Origin: WTGA01 sp965231865 | GTDB taxonomy: Bacteria; Pseudomonadota; Gammaproteobacteria; Arenicellales; Poriferihabitantaceae | Length of the DNA: 64,000 bases | Reading direction: 5' to 3' | Assembly (NCBI GenBank): GCA_965231865.1 | Contig: CBDDOJ010000002.1 | Span: forward strand, 1,984,001-2,048,000 | Part shown: one piece after another, positions 35,774 to 44,875 of the stretch | How the letters are laid out: each line of letters starts with the position of its first letter | Position numbering within the stretch: position 1 is the stretch's first letter | Notes under the pieces: generated by a model | Told to the model about the DNA's origin: nothing | Databases searched by the model: none | What the model saw: the letters and a program-made list of their open reading frames with translations, nothing else | Made by a program: the position numbers and the translations under genes

Positions 35774-36265
35774 ATGAGAAATTTTCTCCTCGTGTTGCCA
35801 TGGCTTTGTATCGGGTTGCCGATCGTGGCCAGTGGGGATTCTGACCGGACCCATGCAGAAGATTGCTCTGGACAGGGAGATTCCTCTCATTGCCTCGAGA
35901 CCACCGGAAATGAGCTGTCCGGGAAAACCACCGGGTCTTTGGACACGCTGACGTCGGAAGACGACTACAATACGCTGTTTTGTGCATCGGTGGGCGGTAA
36001 AACTGAAACCCGACACGGGTTTGAATACCCGACCGGACGCAGTTTTGTACGAATCGATTGCGAAACGGAAGAGCATGTCTACGAAGGTGGGCTGGACAAG
36101 CGCAGCAGCCTGGACAGCGTGCAGCAGGCGTTGTTCTTCGGTTTTCTCACTGGAAAAACCCCGGCAGTAGTGATTTATGATCGCGATGGGAAGGTAGGAC
36201 GATTTGAATATCGGATTAAAATGGCTTGTGAGAGGGCAGGTGTGCAGTACATTTCCTTCCCCTGA
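35774..36265 (+). CDS. Hypothetical secreted protein with a PD-(D/E)XK-like core
   Basis: A 163-residue protein with a signal peptide (MRNFLLVLPWLCIGLPIVASG) and a Cys/Ser-rich linker to about residue 55. The conserved-looking part from about residue 70 reads FCASVGGKTETRHGFEY, then SFVRIDCETEEHVYEGGLDK, then VQQALFFGFLTGKTPAVVIY. The Asp-Cys-x-Thr/Glu and Glu positions followed by a helix and a hydrophobic strand resemble small secreted nuclease-fold proteins known only as hypotheticals. The residue after the acidic strand is less standard, so activity is uncertain. ATG 35774 starts the signal peptide. Confidence 0.6.
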   Translation: MRNFLLVLPWLCIGLPIVASGDSDRTHAEDCSGQGDSSHCLETTGNELSGKTTGSLDTLTSEDDYNTLFCASVGGKTETRHGFEYPTGRSFVRIDCETEEHVYEGGLDKRSSLDSVQQALFFGFLTGKTPAVVIYDRDGKVGRFEYRIKMACERAGVQYISFP

Positions 36266-36313
36266 TGGCCGATCCTCTCCCCGGAATCCACTGTGCCAGG
36301 TCGAGGAGTCGGG

Positions 36314-36775
36314 TCAGAATATACCCGTCTCAAGACCAGCGCACATCGTCATTCCCAGGTGTTCGCAGCTTTCCAGAAACTCCGGCCTGAAGTCTCCTTT
36401 CATCACCAGTGGTGGCTGAATGAATCGCCAGCGCAGTCCGGTAAGAATGCGCTCAACACTGGATTTTGCTCCCTGTCCGTCCAGTCCGCCTTTTACGAAC
36501 AATGCGACGGGTAATCCTTCCGTCTGTTCCAGGCAGGGATAGTAGATACGTTCGAGAAAATCCTTGATTGCTCCGCTCATGTAACCAAAATTTTCGGTGG
36601 TTCCGAGGATTACGCCATCTGCCCATAAAACATCCTCAGGGCCGGCATCCCAGGGGATGCAGGCACGCAGTTCAATTCCCTCAAACATCTCATTCCGGCA
36701 TCCCCTGACCACCGCCTGTTGCAGTTTTTGGGTATTTTCCGATGGACAGTTGGATACGACCAGGACGTTGGGCAT
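36314..36775 (-). CDS. Flavodoxin-like FMN protein / NAD(P)H-dependent oxidoreductase
   Basis: A 153-residue flavodoxin-fold protein. The N-terminus NVLVVSNCPSENTQKLQQAV is the phosphate-binding loop. WADGVILGTTENFGYMSGAI and LPVALFVKGGLDGQGA are typical of the WrbA/NAD(P)H oxidoreductase-like group. The length is that of a single domain. ATG 36775 is chosen as the first residue fitting the fold. No operon partner is visible. Confidence 0.8.
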   Translation of the reverse strand: MPNVLVVSNCPSENTQKLQQAVVRGCRNEMFEGIELRACIPWDAGPEDVLWADGVILGTTENFGYMSGAIKDFLERIYYPCLEQTEGLPVALFVKGGLDGQGAKSSVERILTGLRWRFIQPPLVMKGDFRPEFLESCEHLGMTMCAGLETGIF

Positions 36776-37556
36776 AAATCTGAAAACCTGACTATGGGCA
36801 TGAATGGGTTGGCATCTCGACACAGGATTTTAAGTTAAGCCCGGTGATTTCCCAAGGGATATTGGAAAAGGCAATGCAGGTGATACCGGAATTTTGGCCA
36901 TCGGTGCCGGAGTTTCGGGCCCCGTTCAACAAATCCCGCTGCACGCCGGCTCATCGATGCCTTCAACCGTCAGGGCTCGAATCCCGGCAGTTTCCAGATT
37001 CGTCTCCACCGCCCATTCCGGCTCCCCTGTGACGCCACACCCTTTTCAGGAAGATTCACGAAGTAGGGGAGGGCGATGGCTTGAATGTCCCACCAACCGA
37101 ACCAGCCTGGGAAAATCGTCCATCAGTATGAACGCCAGTGATTACGGAAACGGGGGAGAATACTTTTCCTGCAGTACCCGGTCATGCCCGTGGCTTTCCT
37201 TCGAACCGGATACAGTGCGAACTGGTGAGCACAACTCAGCTGCAGTCCATCCTCTAATTGGTTAAATTTCTACTGAAAATAGATTTTATTATTTTTTATC
37301 AATATAATATGTTCTTTATTTAATTTAATATCTCACTGCAAAGAATGCTGGTTCCGTTTGATTTTTCCTGCCACTTCGAATGCATGCAATGATCCGTATC
37401 AAGGTTTTCGAAACCGGACAGATCATGTGCCACTTAACCGGACAAATCAGTAACTCCTAACACAATCCGGGAATTTCTTGACATGAGATGGGATTTCGCC
37501 TGACAATACGGGTGCAACAGGAATATCTCCCTCCCATCATTTCTATACCCACATAG
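36776..37556. other. Intergenic stretch before the CDF transporter
   Basis: No credible gene in about 780 bases. The left half has G+C-rich short frames. 37270-37340 is strongly AT-rich and could hold a promoter. A GGGGAGGG octamer lies at 37066-37073. Confidence 0.45.
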
Positions 37557-38522
37557 TTGAAACCGAAACCCGGGTCGAAGTGGGTCGTTATAGCGGCCTT
37601 GATTGGCAATGGTCTGATTGCCATAACCAAAATGATTGCTACCGCAATAACGGGCAGTTCGGCCATGCTCAGCGAAACGGTTCACTCAATCGTGGATACG
37701 AGCAACCAGGGGTTGCTGCTGTGGGGAATGAAACGTGCCTCCAAGCCAGCGGACCAACAGCATCCGTTTGGGTATGGAATGGAACTCTATTTTTGGACAT
37801 TTGTCGTTGCAATTTTGATTTTTGCAATTGGCGCGGGCGTTTCACTCTACGAAGGTTTTCACAAGTTGAATAGCCCGCGGGTGGTCCAGCACATCTACAT
37901 TAACTACATTGTGCTTGGTGTTGCCATGATTTTTGAGGGGTTCGCCTGGACCGTGGCTTTCAGGGAATTTCGAAAAAGAAAAGGAAAACTGGGTTATTTC
38001 AAGGCCGTACAAGTGAGCAAGGACCCGACGGTATTTACCGTTCTTTTTGAGGACAGCGCTGCAATGCTGGGCTTAATAGTGGCATTTATCGGGCTTTTGC
38101 TGACCCAGTATCTGGACCAACCGATGTACGATGCCCTGGCGTCCATCGTCATTGGCATTATATTGAGCTGTACCGCCATGCTGCTTGCATATGAAAGCAA
38201 GGGATTGCTGATTGGAGAAGCCGCAAGCAAGGATGTGATCGAGGGAATCCGGAATATTGTCTCCCAGGAAAAAGACATATTGAGTATCAATGAAATCCTG
38301 ACCATGCATATGGGACCCCAGGACATCCTGTTGAATATCAGTATCGATTTCCATGACAATATTTCCGCGGGGGAGGTGGAAAGGACAATTACCCGTCTGG
38401 AGATGAAAATCAAGGAAAAATACCCTGAAGTGGCACGAATATTTATTGAAGCACAAAACAGGCTGGCCCATCTTCGAAACATTGAGAACAGCAACCACGA
38501 CCAGCAGGAAACCCTGTTTTAG
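37557..38522 (+). CDS. Cation diffusion facilitator family transporter
   Basis: A 321-residue CDF transporter, expected to export divalent metal in exchange for protons. About six membrane helices are present. The metal-site region is SSAMLSETVHSIVDTSNQGL near residue 40, with HxxxD in helix 2. HPFGYG follows. The second site in helix 5 has the acidic-histidine arrangement FEDSAAMLGLIVAF. The C-terminal cytoplasmic domain (about 235-305) dimerises. TTG 37557 is the first usable start and no good ribosome-binding site was seen. Metal specificity is unknown. Confidence 0.88.
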   Translation: MKPKPGSKWVVIAALIGNGLIAITKMIATAITGSSAMLSETVHSIVDTSNQGLLLWGMKRASKPADQQHPFGYGMELYFWTFVVAILIFAIGAGVSLYEGFHKLNSPRVVQHIYINYIVLGVAMIFEGFAWTVAFREFRKRKGKLGYFKAVQVSKDPTVFTVLFEDSAAMLGLIVAFIGLLLTQYLDQPMYDALASIVIGIILSCTAMLLAYESKGLLIGEAASKDVIEGIRNIVSQEKDILSINEILTMHMGPQDILLNISIDFHDNISAGEVERTITRLEMKIKEKYPEVARIFIEAQNRLAHLRNIENSNHDQQETLF

Positions 38523-38866
38523 CATTTGATCCGATGGATTGCGCCAACCATCCCTCACCGCCCGGTTTCCCGTAACGGGCCTGGGGATATGAAGGTATCC
38601 AACGACGGTATATTTCCGCAAGTAACCCGTTATAATCCGCATTCACAGGGCTGAATCTTTTGGATTGGCATGATCAGCCGTTATTCAACCGATGGGAGAT
38701 TTCCAGTTCATGGCAACCGACTGGCGATAGCAGTATAATCCGCAGGACAGAGTCGGGTTGTCCAGTATATTTGGGGTTCACCTGGTACCGGCCCAAATGG
38801 TGTTATCAACGAAGAACCACGGAACAGTCTGTAGAAATAAAATGAGCGTAGTCGAGGGTATATGCA
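38523..38866. other. Intergenic stretch before the cyclic-nucleotide-binding gene
   Basis: No gene seen. Candidate AT-rich promoter segments occur near 38620-38640 (GTTATAAT), 230 bases upstream of the next start. Confidence 0.4.
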
Positions 38867-39343
38867 ATGAAAGAAATACTTAGCAGTTGTCAGTCTCTGC
38901 AGGAAAAACACATCGAATCCGGGCAGGTTTTCCTCGATGAAGGTGATACCACCGGGCTGATGTATATATTGATTGAAGGCGAGGTTGAAATACTGAAAGG
39001 GGACTTCAAGGTCGCCGTTATCAATGAACCGGGCGCCATTCTGGGTGAAATTTCCGCTTTACTGGATATTCCGCATACGGCCACGGTCAAAACGGCCGCT
39101 CCATGCCGTTTTTACGTCGTAGACAAACACTCTGATTTTCTCAAGGAAAATCCTGAAGTCTGCCTTCCACTGGCAGTAATGCTGGCACGTCGACTGCACA
39201 GTGTTACCAATTATCTGGTTGATATCAAGGAACAATTTAAAGATCACAGCGACCATTTTGGCATGATGGGTGAGATCCTTGAGACCCTGGTAACGCAGCA
39301 GGGGGAAGAACAGCAGCCTGGATCCGACCGGGACCCGTTCTAA
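38867..39343 (+). CDS. Cyclic-nucleotide-binding domain protein
   Basis: A 158-residue protein made almost entirely of one CNB (cNMP) domain, about residues 15-115. It shows LMYILIEGEVEILKGDF, then the phosphate-binding cassette-like EPGAILGEISALLDIPHTAT, then CRFYVVDKHS. No DNA-binding helix-turn-helix follows, so it is not a CRP-type regulator. The C-terminal helix may mediate interaction. The classic Arg of the cassette is replaced by His/Thr in this part, so ligand binding is uncertain. Confidence 0.8.
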   Translation: MKEILSSCQSLQEKHIESGQVFLDEGDTTGLMYILIEGEVEILKGDFKVAVINEPGAILGEISALLDIPHTATVKTAAPCRFYVVDKHSDFLKENPEVCLPLAVMLARRLHSVTNYLVDIKEQFKDHSDHFGMMGEILETLVTQQGEEQQPGSDRDPF

Positions 39344-39388
39344 ATCGCTGCAGTTATTCGCTGACCAGCAAAGGTTGTCGATGCACCG

Positions 39389-40108
39389 CTAATTTAACTG
39401 TACCTGCCCGGTTTTCTCCTGGGCAGACCACAAAGCGGTATTTTCCAGCAGGTCAATGACAATATGCGGAGGGCAGGGGCCCCTCTCGCGACCTGAATTG
39501 AATATCCAGGTGGAACCAATCCGGTCTACCCAGGATCCGCCATCGACAAATGGGGCCTCGTGAATGTGTCCGGTCAATACAATTTCCGGTTGGTACTGCT
39601 CAATCCAGCCCACCAGGTCCTTGTCACCATAGTGTCGTTTGCCGGTCCAGCTGGTAGGGGAATCATCAGGAGGGCCATGGTACACCCAGATCCAGCGTTT
39701 CTTCGGCTTTTTAGCGTCGATGGCGAGTTGTTCTCCCACCAGGTCCCGGGATTTCGGTCCATCCCACCAGGGGCATACGGTAAACAGTACACCATCTTTT
39801 TCCAAGCTGTCACCATCTGTCGTAATCCCCAGTTCCCGCAGGGGTTCGAGCCAACTTGCAGTACGCTCTCCATTTCTGCCCCGAACATTCAAATCATGAT
39901 TTCCCGAACTGACCATCAGGGGGGTTTTGGAGTGTATTCGTTCCAGGTACTTCAGGATAACTGGGATCTGAACACGCATATACACATAGGAACAGCCATC
40001 AACCTGGTCACCCGCCATGATGACCAAATCGTATTGGTCCGAAATATTCAGCACCCAGTCAAAGTGTTTCAACACGTAGTGCAAATCAGAAATGAGCAAA
40101 CATTTCAT
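39389..40108 (-). CDS. Metallophosphoesterase
   Basis: A 239-residue calcineurin-like phosphoesterase. The five metal motifs are visible: LISDLHY near residue 8, MAGDQVDG near 33, SSGNHDLN near 68, VYHGPPDD near 140 and LTGHIHEAP near 180. Full length for a stand-alone family member. The natural substrate is unknown. It points away from the dif-like site, against the main trend on its side. Confidence 0.88.
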   Translation of the reverse strand: MKCLLISDLHYVLKHFDWVLNISDQYDLVIMAGDQVDGCSYVYMRVQIPVILKYLERIHSKTPLMVSSGNHDLNVRGRNGERTASWLEPLRELGITTDGDSLEKDGVLFTVCPWWDGPKSRDLVGEQLAIDAKKPKKRWIWVYHGPPDDSPTSWTGKRHYGDKDLVGWIEQYQPEIVLTGHIHEAPFVDGGSWVDRIGSTWIFNSGRERGPCPPHIVIDLLENTALWSAQEKTGQVQLN

Positions 40109-40646
40109 AACGTAGGACCAAATTTGGAATCTTGTATAGAGTGGCTAATCATGCTGTATGGATCGAGGAAAGTTCAGTTGCCTGAATTAATCGGATATGC
40201 ATCCTTATCGGAATTGTATAACACTGATTATAATAAATTTGTTCGAAATATGAATATGAAAATCTCACGGAATCGCACTTTTTTAATAAAACCCGGGAAT
40301 GCCTCTCCCATTCATATCCATACATTGTCCTGCACCGGTCCATATCCCGACTGAAGTATCTCTGCCTGTTGAATGTGGTGGCGGTCAGGCGGTAACCGTT
40401 CTGTTCACCCGCCCGGTCCCACAGTTCCAGTCAAAAAATAAATCGTGGGATGGGAGTGAAGGGTGCAGCCACGTGTTCGGCCATCAAACAATGAGGCCGT
40501 TCCCACCTGAGGACACGGGCGTGTACCGGGCCCGTCACCGGAAATCCTGATTTTGAAAGACAGGGAACGGTAACAGGGATCAGGCCAGGCAGTCGTGGAA
40601 TGGCCAGTGAGAGCGTTGTGAGCGACTTCCGGGAACCGGTAATATA
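40109..40646. other. Intergenic region before the dif-like site
   Basis: No credible gene in about 540 bases. 40190-40280 is AT-rich. The region ends at the dif-like site. Confidence 0.5.
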
Positions 40647-40674
40647 ACTTCGTATAATGTATATTATGTAAAGT
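40647..40674 (+). other. dif: dif-like XerC/XerD recombination site
   Basis: The 28-bp site has a left arm ACTTCGTATAA (40647-40657), a central TGTATA (40658-40663) and a right arm TTATGTAAAGT (40664-40674). Compared with the Escherichia coli dif, all six central bases, 9 of 11 in the XerD arm and 7 of 11 in the XerC arm match (22 of 28). XerC and XerD act at dif to resolve chromosome dimers, under FtsK control. GGGNAGGG octamers and gene direction change sign at this point, as expected around dif. Part of the site also resembles loxP, but dif fits the context much better. Confidence 0.8.
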
Positions 40675-40799
40675 AACTGATTTTTTAAAAAATACAAACC
40701 AAAGTCCAGCGGGTGTTATCCTGAAACACCAAAACCCCTCCTCATGCGGGGTCAACCTCCCCTGCAGCCCTCGCATGCCTAGATCTTCGGTGGAATCGG

Positions 40800-41232
40800 T
40801 CAAAAAACATCGAACCAATTTTCAACGATCAGACCCGGCACGCGTTCAAATTCCTTTTCATTATTCGTTATCAGCGGCAAACCAAGCGCGATCGCATGTG
40901 CTGCAATCCACATGTTATTTCGCCAATCTGTTGGTTGTGGGACCGGTCAATTCCCTCGAGAAACCCAAGTTCATCCAGTAACTCAACGCCAGACGAATCT
41001 CCGCCCATGCCTTCGATTCCGCTTCACCCAGCGAAAAAATTGCAATCGCACCGAGAAACAGATTCAACTTGGCACGATTCTCCGCTCGTCGGTCACTTTT
41101 CAAGTATCCGTATTCAAGCTCGCCCAAAACGATGGTCGAAATACAACACTCATGCAAGGGCTCGCGCTTGACAATACCGGCCCGTCGGTTCATCAGGCAA
41201 ATGCAAATATTCGAATCCAGCATCGCTTTCAT
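40800..41232 (-). pseudogene. Frameshifted VapC-type PIN toxin
   Basis: The frame from ATG 41232 reads MKAMLDSNICICLMNRRAG, then CISTIVLGELEYGYLKSD, then NRAKLNLFLGAIAIFSLGEA, a typical VapC. It then ends early at about 40915. The conserved C-terminus NMWIAAHAIALGLPLITNNE followed by KEFERVPGLIVENW lies in another frame down to TCA 40800-40802. A third frame between them reads ELLDELGFLEGID. At least two indels are needed. The toxin is therefore probably inactive. Its start overlaps the antitoxin stop. Confidence 0.8.
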
Positions 41233-41503
41233 TCGTCAAAGCTCGTGCGTGGCACATCTTCAGCCAGACCTTCGTTCTTGGCGTCAAGAACGGCCTCAAC
41301 AAAGTCATTATCAACGGGCTCCATGTTTGCCCACAAATCTTCCCATGTTTTATAATGCGGCGCGAGGACCAGCGTGTGCCTACCTGACGAATTGATACTT
41401 CATTGCAACCTTCCGGGAAACAGTATTTTTTGGGCAGCCGCACGGCCTGGGACTTTCCGGACATGAAAACCTTTGCGCTGTCATTGTGTTCTGAAACCAT
41501 CAC
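41229..41503 (-). pseudogene. Frameshifted VapB-type antitoxin
   Basis: From ATG 41503 the frame reads AKVFMSGKSQAVRLPKKYCF and SIRQVG, the AbrB-like DNA-binding part of VapB. It then shifts near 41385. The proper C-terminus TLVLAPHYKTWEDLWANMEP followed by VLDAKNEGLAEDVPRTSFDE lies in another frame and ends with TGA 41231-41229, overlapping the toxin ATG. A two-base difference explains the shift. Both genes of the pair are decayed, about 125-850 bases from the dif-like site. Confidence 0.75.
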
Positions 41504-41776
41504 AAATCCTCCAATCAGTCCTCACTTAGTACAGCGTGTAAAAGATATATTAAAAAAGCATATTATGAGAATGTCGGCCCCAATTCAGAAGTGCCCCGCT
41601 TCGGGCAATGCGATCGCAGCTGGTTGAGGGCTTAAACCATAAACAACCGGTAAGACCTTCCCGATTTCGTACAGGCGAAAGCCGGATCACCTGGAAAGCA
41701 CGTCAGTGGGTCACGAAACGGATGTTCTGGATCTCGAGACCATCGTGCTTCGGTTGGTTATCAGGCCGCAATGGGT

Positions 41777-43138
41777 CTACTCAGCGCCCAATTCCTCTGG
41801 AAGAACCAGGTTCAGAACGATTGCAATGAAAGCCGCAGGCAGCAATCCGGAAGTCAAGAGGATTTTTGGGGTGGGCGGGAAATGCTGTAGTGCATCGGGT
41901 ACCAGCTGCAATCCCAGGCCAATGGACAACGAAACTGCGAAAATCACCATGTTCCGCCGATTCCAGTTGACATCGGAGAGCATGGACACACCCGCCGCTG
42001 CCACCATTCCGAACATAACAATGACCCCTCCACCAAGCACTTCAATTGGAATGGTGGAAATAATTGCGCCAACGACTGGAATCAGACCACAAACAATGAG
42101 AAAAATGGCTCCGATGGTCACCACTTTACGGCTCATGATACCGGTCATCGCAATCAACCCAACGTTCTGTGAGAACGATGTGTTGGGAAGTGCGCCGAAA
42201 ATCCCGGAAACTGCCGTCCCGAAACCATCCGCAAAGGTTGCGCCCTTGATTTCTTCATCGGTCGCCTCCCTGCCCGCCCCGCCTTTGGTAATGCCAGACA
42301 CGTCGCCCACCGTCTCGATGGCAGAAATAACCGACATCAGGCAAAACCCGATTACTGCGGCCATACTGAACTCAAATCCAAAATGAAATGGGTTGGGTAG
42401 AGCAAAGAACGCAGCCTTGGCAACATTTCCGAAATGGACCATTCCCATGAAATAAGCGACGACATAACCGGCAATGAGACCCAGTAAAACCGCCGAGACG
42501 GACAGGATACCCCTGGCAAAAAATTTAAATCCCAATGTTGTAAGGATCACGACCAAGGCGACGAACCAGTTATTCAAGCTGCCAAATTCCGGTTTGCCCA
42601 TTGCCGGGACACCGCCGGCCGCGTACTGGATCCCCACTTTTATCAGTGACAGCCCAATCATGGTCACCACCAGGCCGGTCACCAATGGAGGGAGCGCAAA
42701 TCGAATTTTCCCGACGAATGGTGCAAGACATGCGTGGAAGAGACCACCCACGATCACCCCACACATCAATACCGCCATGGCATCAACCCCCTTCCCCGCG
42801 ACCAGTGGGATCATAATGGGCAAAAACGCAAAGCTTGTGCCCTGTACGATCGGAAGCCGTGCCCCAACCGGACCCGCGCCGATCGTCTGAAACAAAGTGG
42901 TAATCCCTGCAAACAGGATTGCCATCTGAATCATGTAAATCAGATTCACGAAGTCAGGCGAGTTGGAACCGAAGCCAAAGCCCGCTGCCCCCGCAATGAT
43001 AATTGCCGGGGTGACGTTGCTGACGAACATTGCCAGAACGTGTTGAATACCGAGTGGAACCGCCAGGGACAGCGGCGGTGTGTAGTTGGGATCTCTCAGT
43101 TGCTCGGGGGTACCGAGTGAAGAATTGTCAGTGGCCAT
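41777..43138 (-). CDS. NCS2-family nucleobase:cation symporter
   Basis: A 453-residue permease of the nucleobase-ascorbate family with about 14 membrane segments. The N-terminus LGIQHVLAMFVSNVTPAIII is the NCS2 start. The substrate-site region reads FCLMSVISAIETVGDVSGI, with conserved Glu. The family motif region is LPNTSFSQNVGLIAMTGIMS. It should import xanthine, uracil or urate with protons. Specificity cannot be told from sequence alone. Neighbours give no hint, being toxin-antitoxin genes on both sides. Confidence 0.92.
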   Translation of the reverse strand: MATDNSSLGTPEQLRDPNYTPPLSLAVPLGIQHVLAMFVSNVTPAIIIAGAAGFGFGSNSPDFVNLIYMIQMAILFAGITTLFQTIGAGPVGARLPIVQGTSFAFLPIMIPLVAGKGVDAMAVLMCGVIVGGLFHACLAPFVGKIRFALPPLVTGLVVTMIGLSLIKVGIQYAAGGVPAMGKPEFGSLNNWFVALVVILTTLGFKFFARGILSVSAVLLGLIAGYVVAYFMGMVHFGNVAKAAFFALPNPFHFGFEFSMAAVIGFCLMSVISAIETVGDVSGITKGGAGREATDEEIKGATFADGFGTAVSGIFGALPNTSFSQNVGLIAMTGIMSRKVVTIGAIFLIVCGLIPVVGAIISTIPIEVLGGGVIVMFGMVAAAGVSMLSDVNWNRRNMVIFAVSLSIGLGLQLVPDALQHFPPTPKILLTSGLLPAAFIAIVLNLVLPEELGAE

Positions 43139-43355
43139 TTTGTCCTCGCGGTTGGGAAATAATGCATTTCATGCGCATGCGCAGCAGCCAATTGAACGAT
43201 GTGCTTCAATCACATTCATCCATATTCCAATCATATCATTAGCCGAAATGGGCAAGGTTGTTTTCGTTGCTCGCTATATAGCGCATGTCTTTCCTGATTG
43301 CATTGCAATCGTTCGTTGCATAGAATAGTTTCCTGGATGAACGGAGGACATGATC

Positions 43356-43601
43356 ATGGCAAGCATTACGATTCGCAACCTTGACGCAGACGTGAAGACC
43401 CGTCTGCGCGTACGCGCTGCAGAAAACCACCACTCTATGGAAGAGGAAGTGCGCCTGATCCTCCGCAAAGCGGTCGAGCCCAAGACAACGTCCCCGAATC
43501 TTGCAAGTGCCATCCGTGCCCGGATTGAACCACTCGGGGGCGTGGACCTGGAACTGCCACAGCGTGAACCGATGCATGAGCCACCTGGTTTCGGTTCATA
43601 A
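43356..43601 (+). CDS. FitA-type ribbon-helix-helix antitoxin
   Basis: An 81-residue protein starting ASITIRNLDADVKTRLRVRA, the FitA/VapB ribbon-helix-helix that binds DNA. HSMEEEVRLILRKAVEP is the dimer helix. The C-terminal tail inhibits the toxin. ATG 43356 is preferred over one two codons upstream because AGGA lies just before. It is five bases ahead of the PIN toxin. Confidence 0.88.
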   Translation: MASITIRNLDADVKTRLRVRAAENHHSMEEEVRLILRKAVEPKTTSPNLASAIRARIEPLGGVDLELPQREPMHEPPGFGS

Positions 43602-43606
43602 CGATC

Positions 43607-44029
43607 ATGATTGTCCTTGATACCAATGTTGTATCTGAACTTCTGCGTCCATCACCGGACCCGGTGGTGGAAACCTGGGTTGCGAGCCGCCCGATGACAG
43701 GTTTCTATTTCTCGGCGATCGGTGAGTCGGAACTTCGGTACGGCATTGCGATTCTGCCGGAAGGACGACGTCGGGATGCGCTCCTCTCTGAGATTGAAGC
43801 GATCCTGCAGGAAGACTTTGACGAACGTATTCTGCCTTTCGACAGCGGCGCGGCACGCGCTTTTGCGACCATTGCTGCATCTAGACGCACTGCCGGGCGG
43901 ACAGCCTCCCTGCCAGACTGTCAGATCGCAGCTATCGCACGCTCACGCAATATGGCGGTGGCAACACGTAACACCCGCGACTTTAATGATATGGGGATCG
44001 AATTATTGAACCCCTGGATAAGCACATAG
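43607..44029 (+). CDS. FitB-type PIN-domain toxin
   Basis: A 140-residue PIN ribonuclease. The N-terminus MIVLDTNVVSELLRP holds the first Asp, FYFSAIGESELRYGIAIL the conserved Glu, and SLPDCQIAAIARSRNMAVAT the later Asp. RNTRDFNDMGIELLNPW closes the domain. Intact and correctly placed after its antitoxin, unlike the decayed VapBC pair 2.1 kb to the left. Confidence 0.9.
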   Translation: MIVLDTNVVSELLRPSPDPVVETWVASRPMTGFYFSAIGESELRYGIAILPEGRRRDALLSEIEAILQEDFDERILPFDSGAARAFATIAASRRTAGRTASLPDCQIAAIARSRNMAVATRNTRDFNDMGIELLNPWIST

Positions 44030-44481
44030 TACACAAGCCGACTATTTCTAATAAGTTTGCCAAGTGTTTGCCAGCAAAGAGTACCCCACATCCGCTTGAT
44101 GATCCATTTCCATCACCGGGATGACGCGGAGTTGATGTGCTCCCAACAGGCAGATCCAATACAATTACACAACATGTTTGGAAATGATAAAATCTTTTAT
44201 ACTACACGCTGGTTGATTATTGAGAATTTCCACAAGCGTCGCATTACGAAGACGTTGCTGGAGTCGGGAAAGCGGTATCATGAGTCTGGGTTATCGGCTC
44301 CCCCGATTGGCGGCAACCTTGATTGCGTGGGAAAAATCTATCATTTTGCAGAATCGAACACCAATATACGAAAAATATGAGCCGGCTTCTGATCACACGG
44401 AAAATCGGGGCTTTTTGCCTGCCTGGCACAGATGCCTGCCGGAATCACACCATAAACATGATATGAGATTTTTTTATCAGG
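44030..44481. other. Intergenic region before the tus genes
   Basis: No recognisable gene in 450 bases. It probably holds the promoter of the tus operon. AGGATG immediately before 44482 is the ribosome-binding region of the first gene. Confidence 0.45.
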
Positions 44482-44874
44482 ATGAAGTTCGCACTTGTCG
44501 TTAACGAAGGACCCTATCAACACCAGGCGTCGGACACCGCCTACCACTTTGCAAAAGCAGCCTTGGCCGCGGGGCATGGCGTTCCCCGGGTGTTCTTTTA
44601 TCATGATGGAGTCAACAACGGTACGCGCCTGACCACGCCGCCACAGGACGACCGTCATATTGTGAACCGCTGGTCACAACTGGCAGCCGAGGAGGACCTG
44701 GACCTTGTTGTTTGCGTTGCCGCTGCCCAAAGAAGAGGAATCGTTGATGCGGATGAAGCCAAAAGGAACGGAAAAGATACCGACAATCTGGCGGACCAGT
44801 TTCGCATATCCGGTCTTGGGCAACTGATCGAATCTGCGATCCAGGCAGACCGTTTACTGGTTTTCGGGGATTAA
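44482..44874 (+). CDS. tusD: Sulfurtransferase TusD/DsrE-type subunit
   Basis: A 130-residue DsrE-fold protein. KFALVVNEGPYQHQASDTAY opens it. The presumed persulfide-carrying cysteine is in DLVVCVAAAQRRG near residue 78, as in TusD and DsrE. It is expected to form a heterohexamer with the next two products and pass sulfur in the cytoplasm. In sulfur oxidisers such genes belong to the dsrEFH set. No dsrC/tusE is adjacent, so the oxidation role is inferred from the sox cluster 5 kb away. TGA and the next ATG are one base apart. Confidence 0.85.
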   Translation: MKFALVVNEGPYQHQASDTAYHFAKAALAAGHGVPRVFFYHDGVNNGTRLTTPPQDDRHIVNRWSQLAAEEDLDLVVCVAAAQRRGIVDADEAKRNGKDTDNLADQFRISGLGQLIESAIQADRLLVFGD

Positions 44875-44875
44875 C

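Noticed and set aside
40644..40677. loxP-like site (exact 13-base left arm, related spacer, 8 of 13 in the right arm)
   Set aside because: The same bases fit dif better, with the diagnostic TGTATA centre and terminus context; no Cre-like gene was seen.
41540..41575. Second dif-like site right of the decayed VapBC
   Set aside because: CATATTATGAGA resembles part of one arm, but there is no TGTATA centre or matching second arm.
44057..44380. 107-codon plus-strand frame before tusD
   Set aside because: Unrecognised, no start signal, and most of it is likely untranslated upstream sequence.
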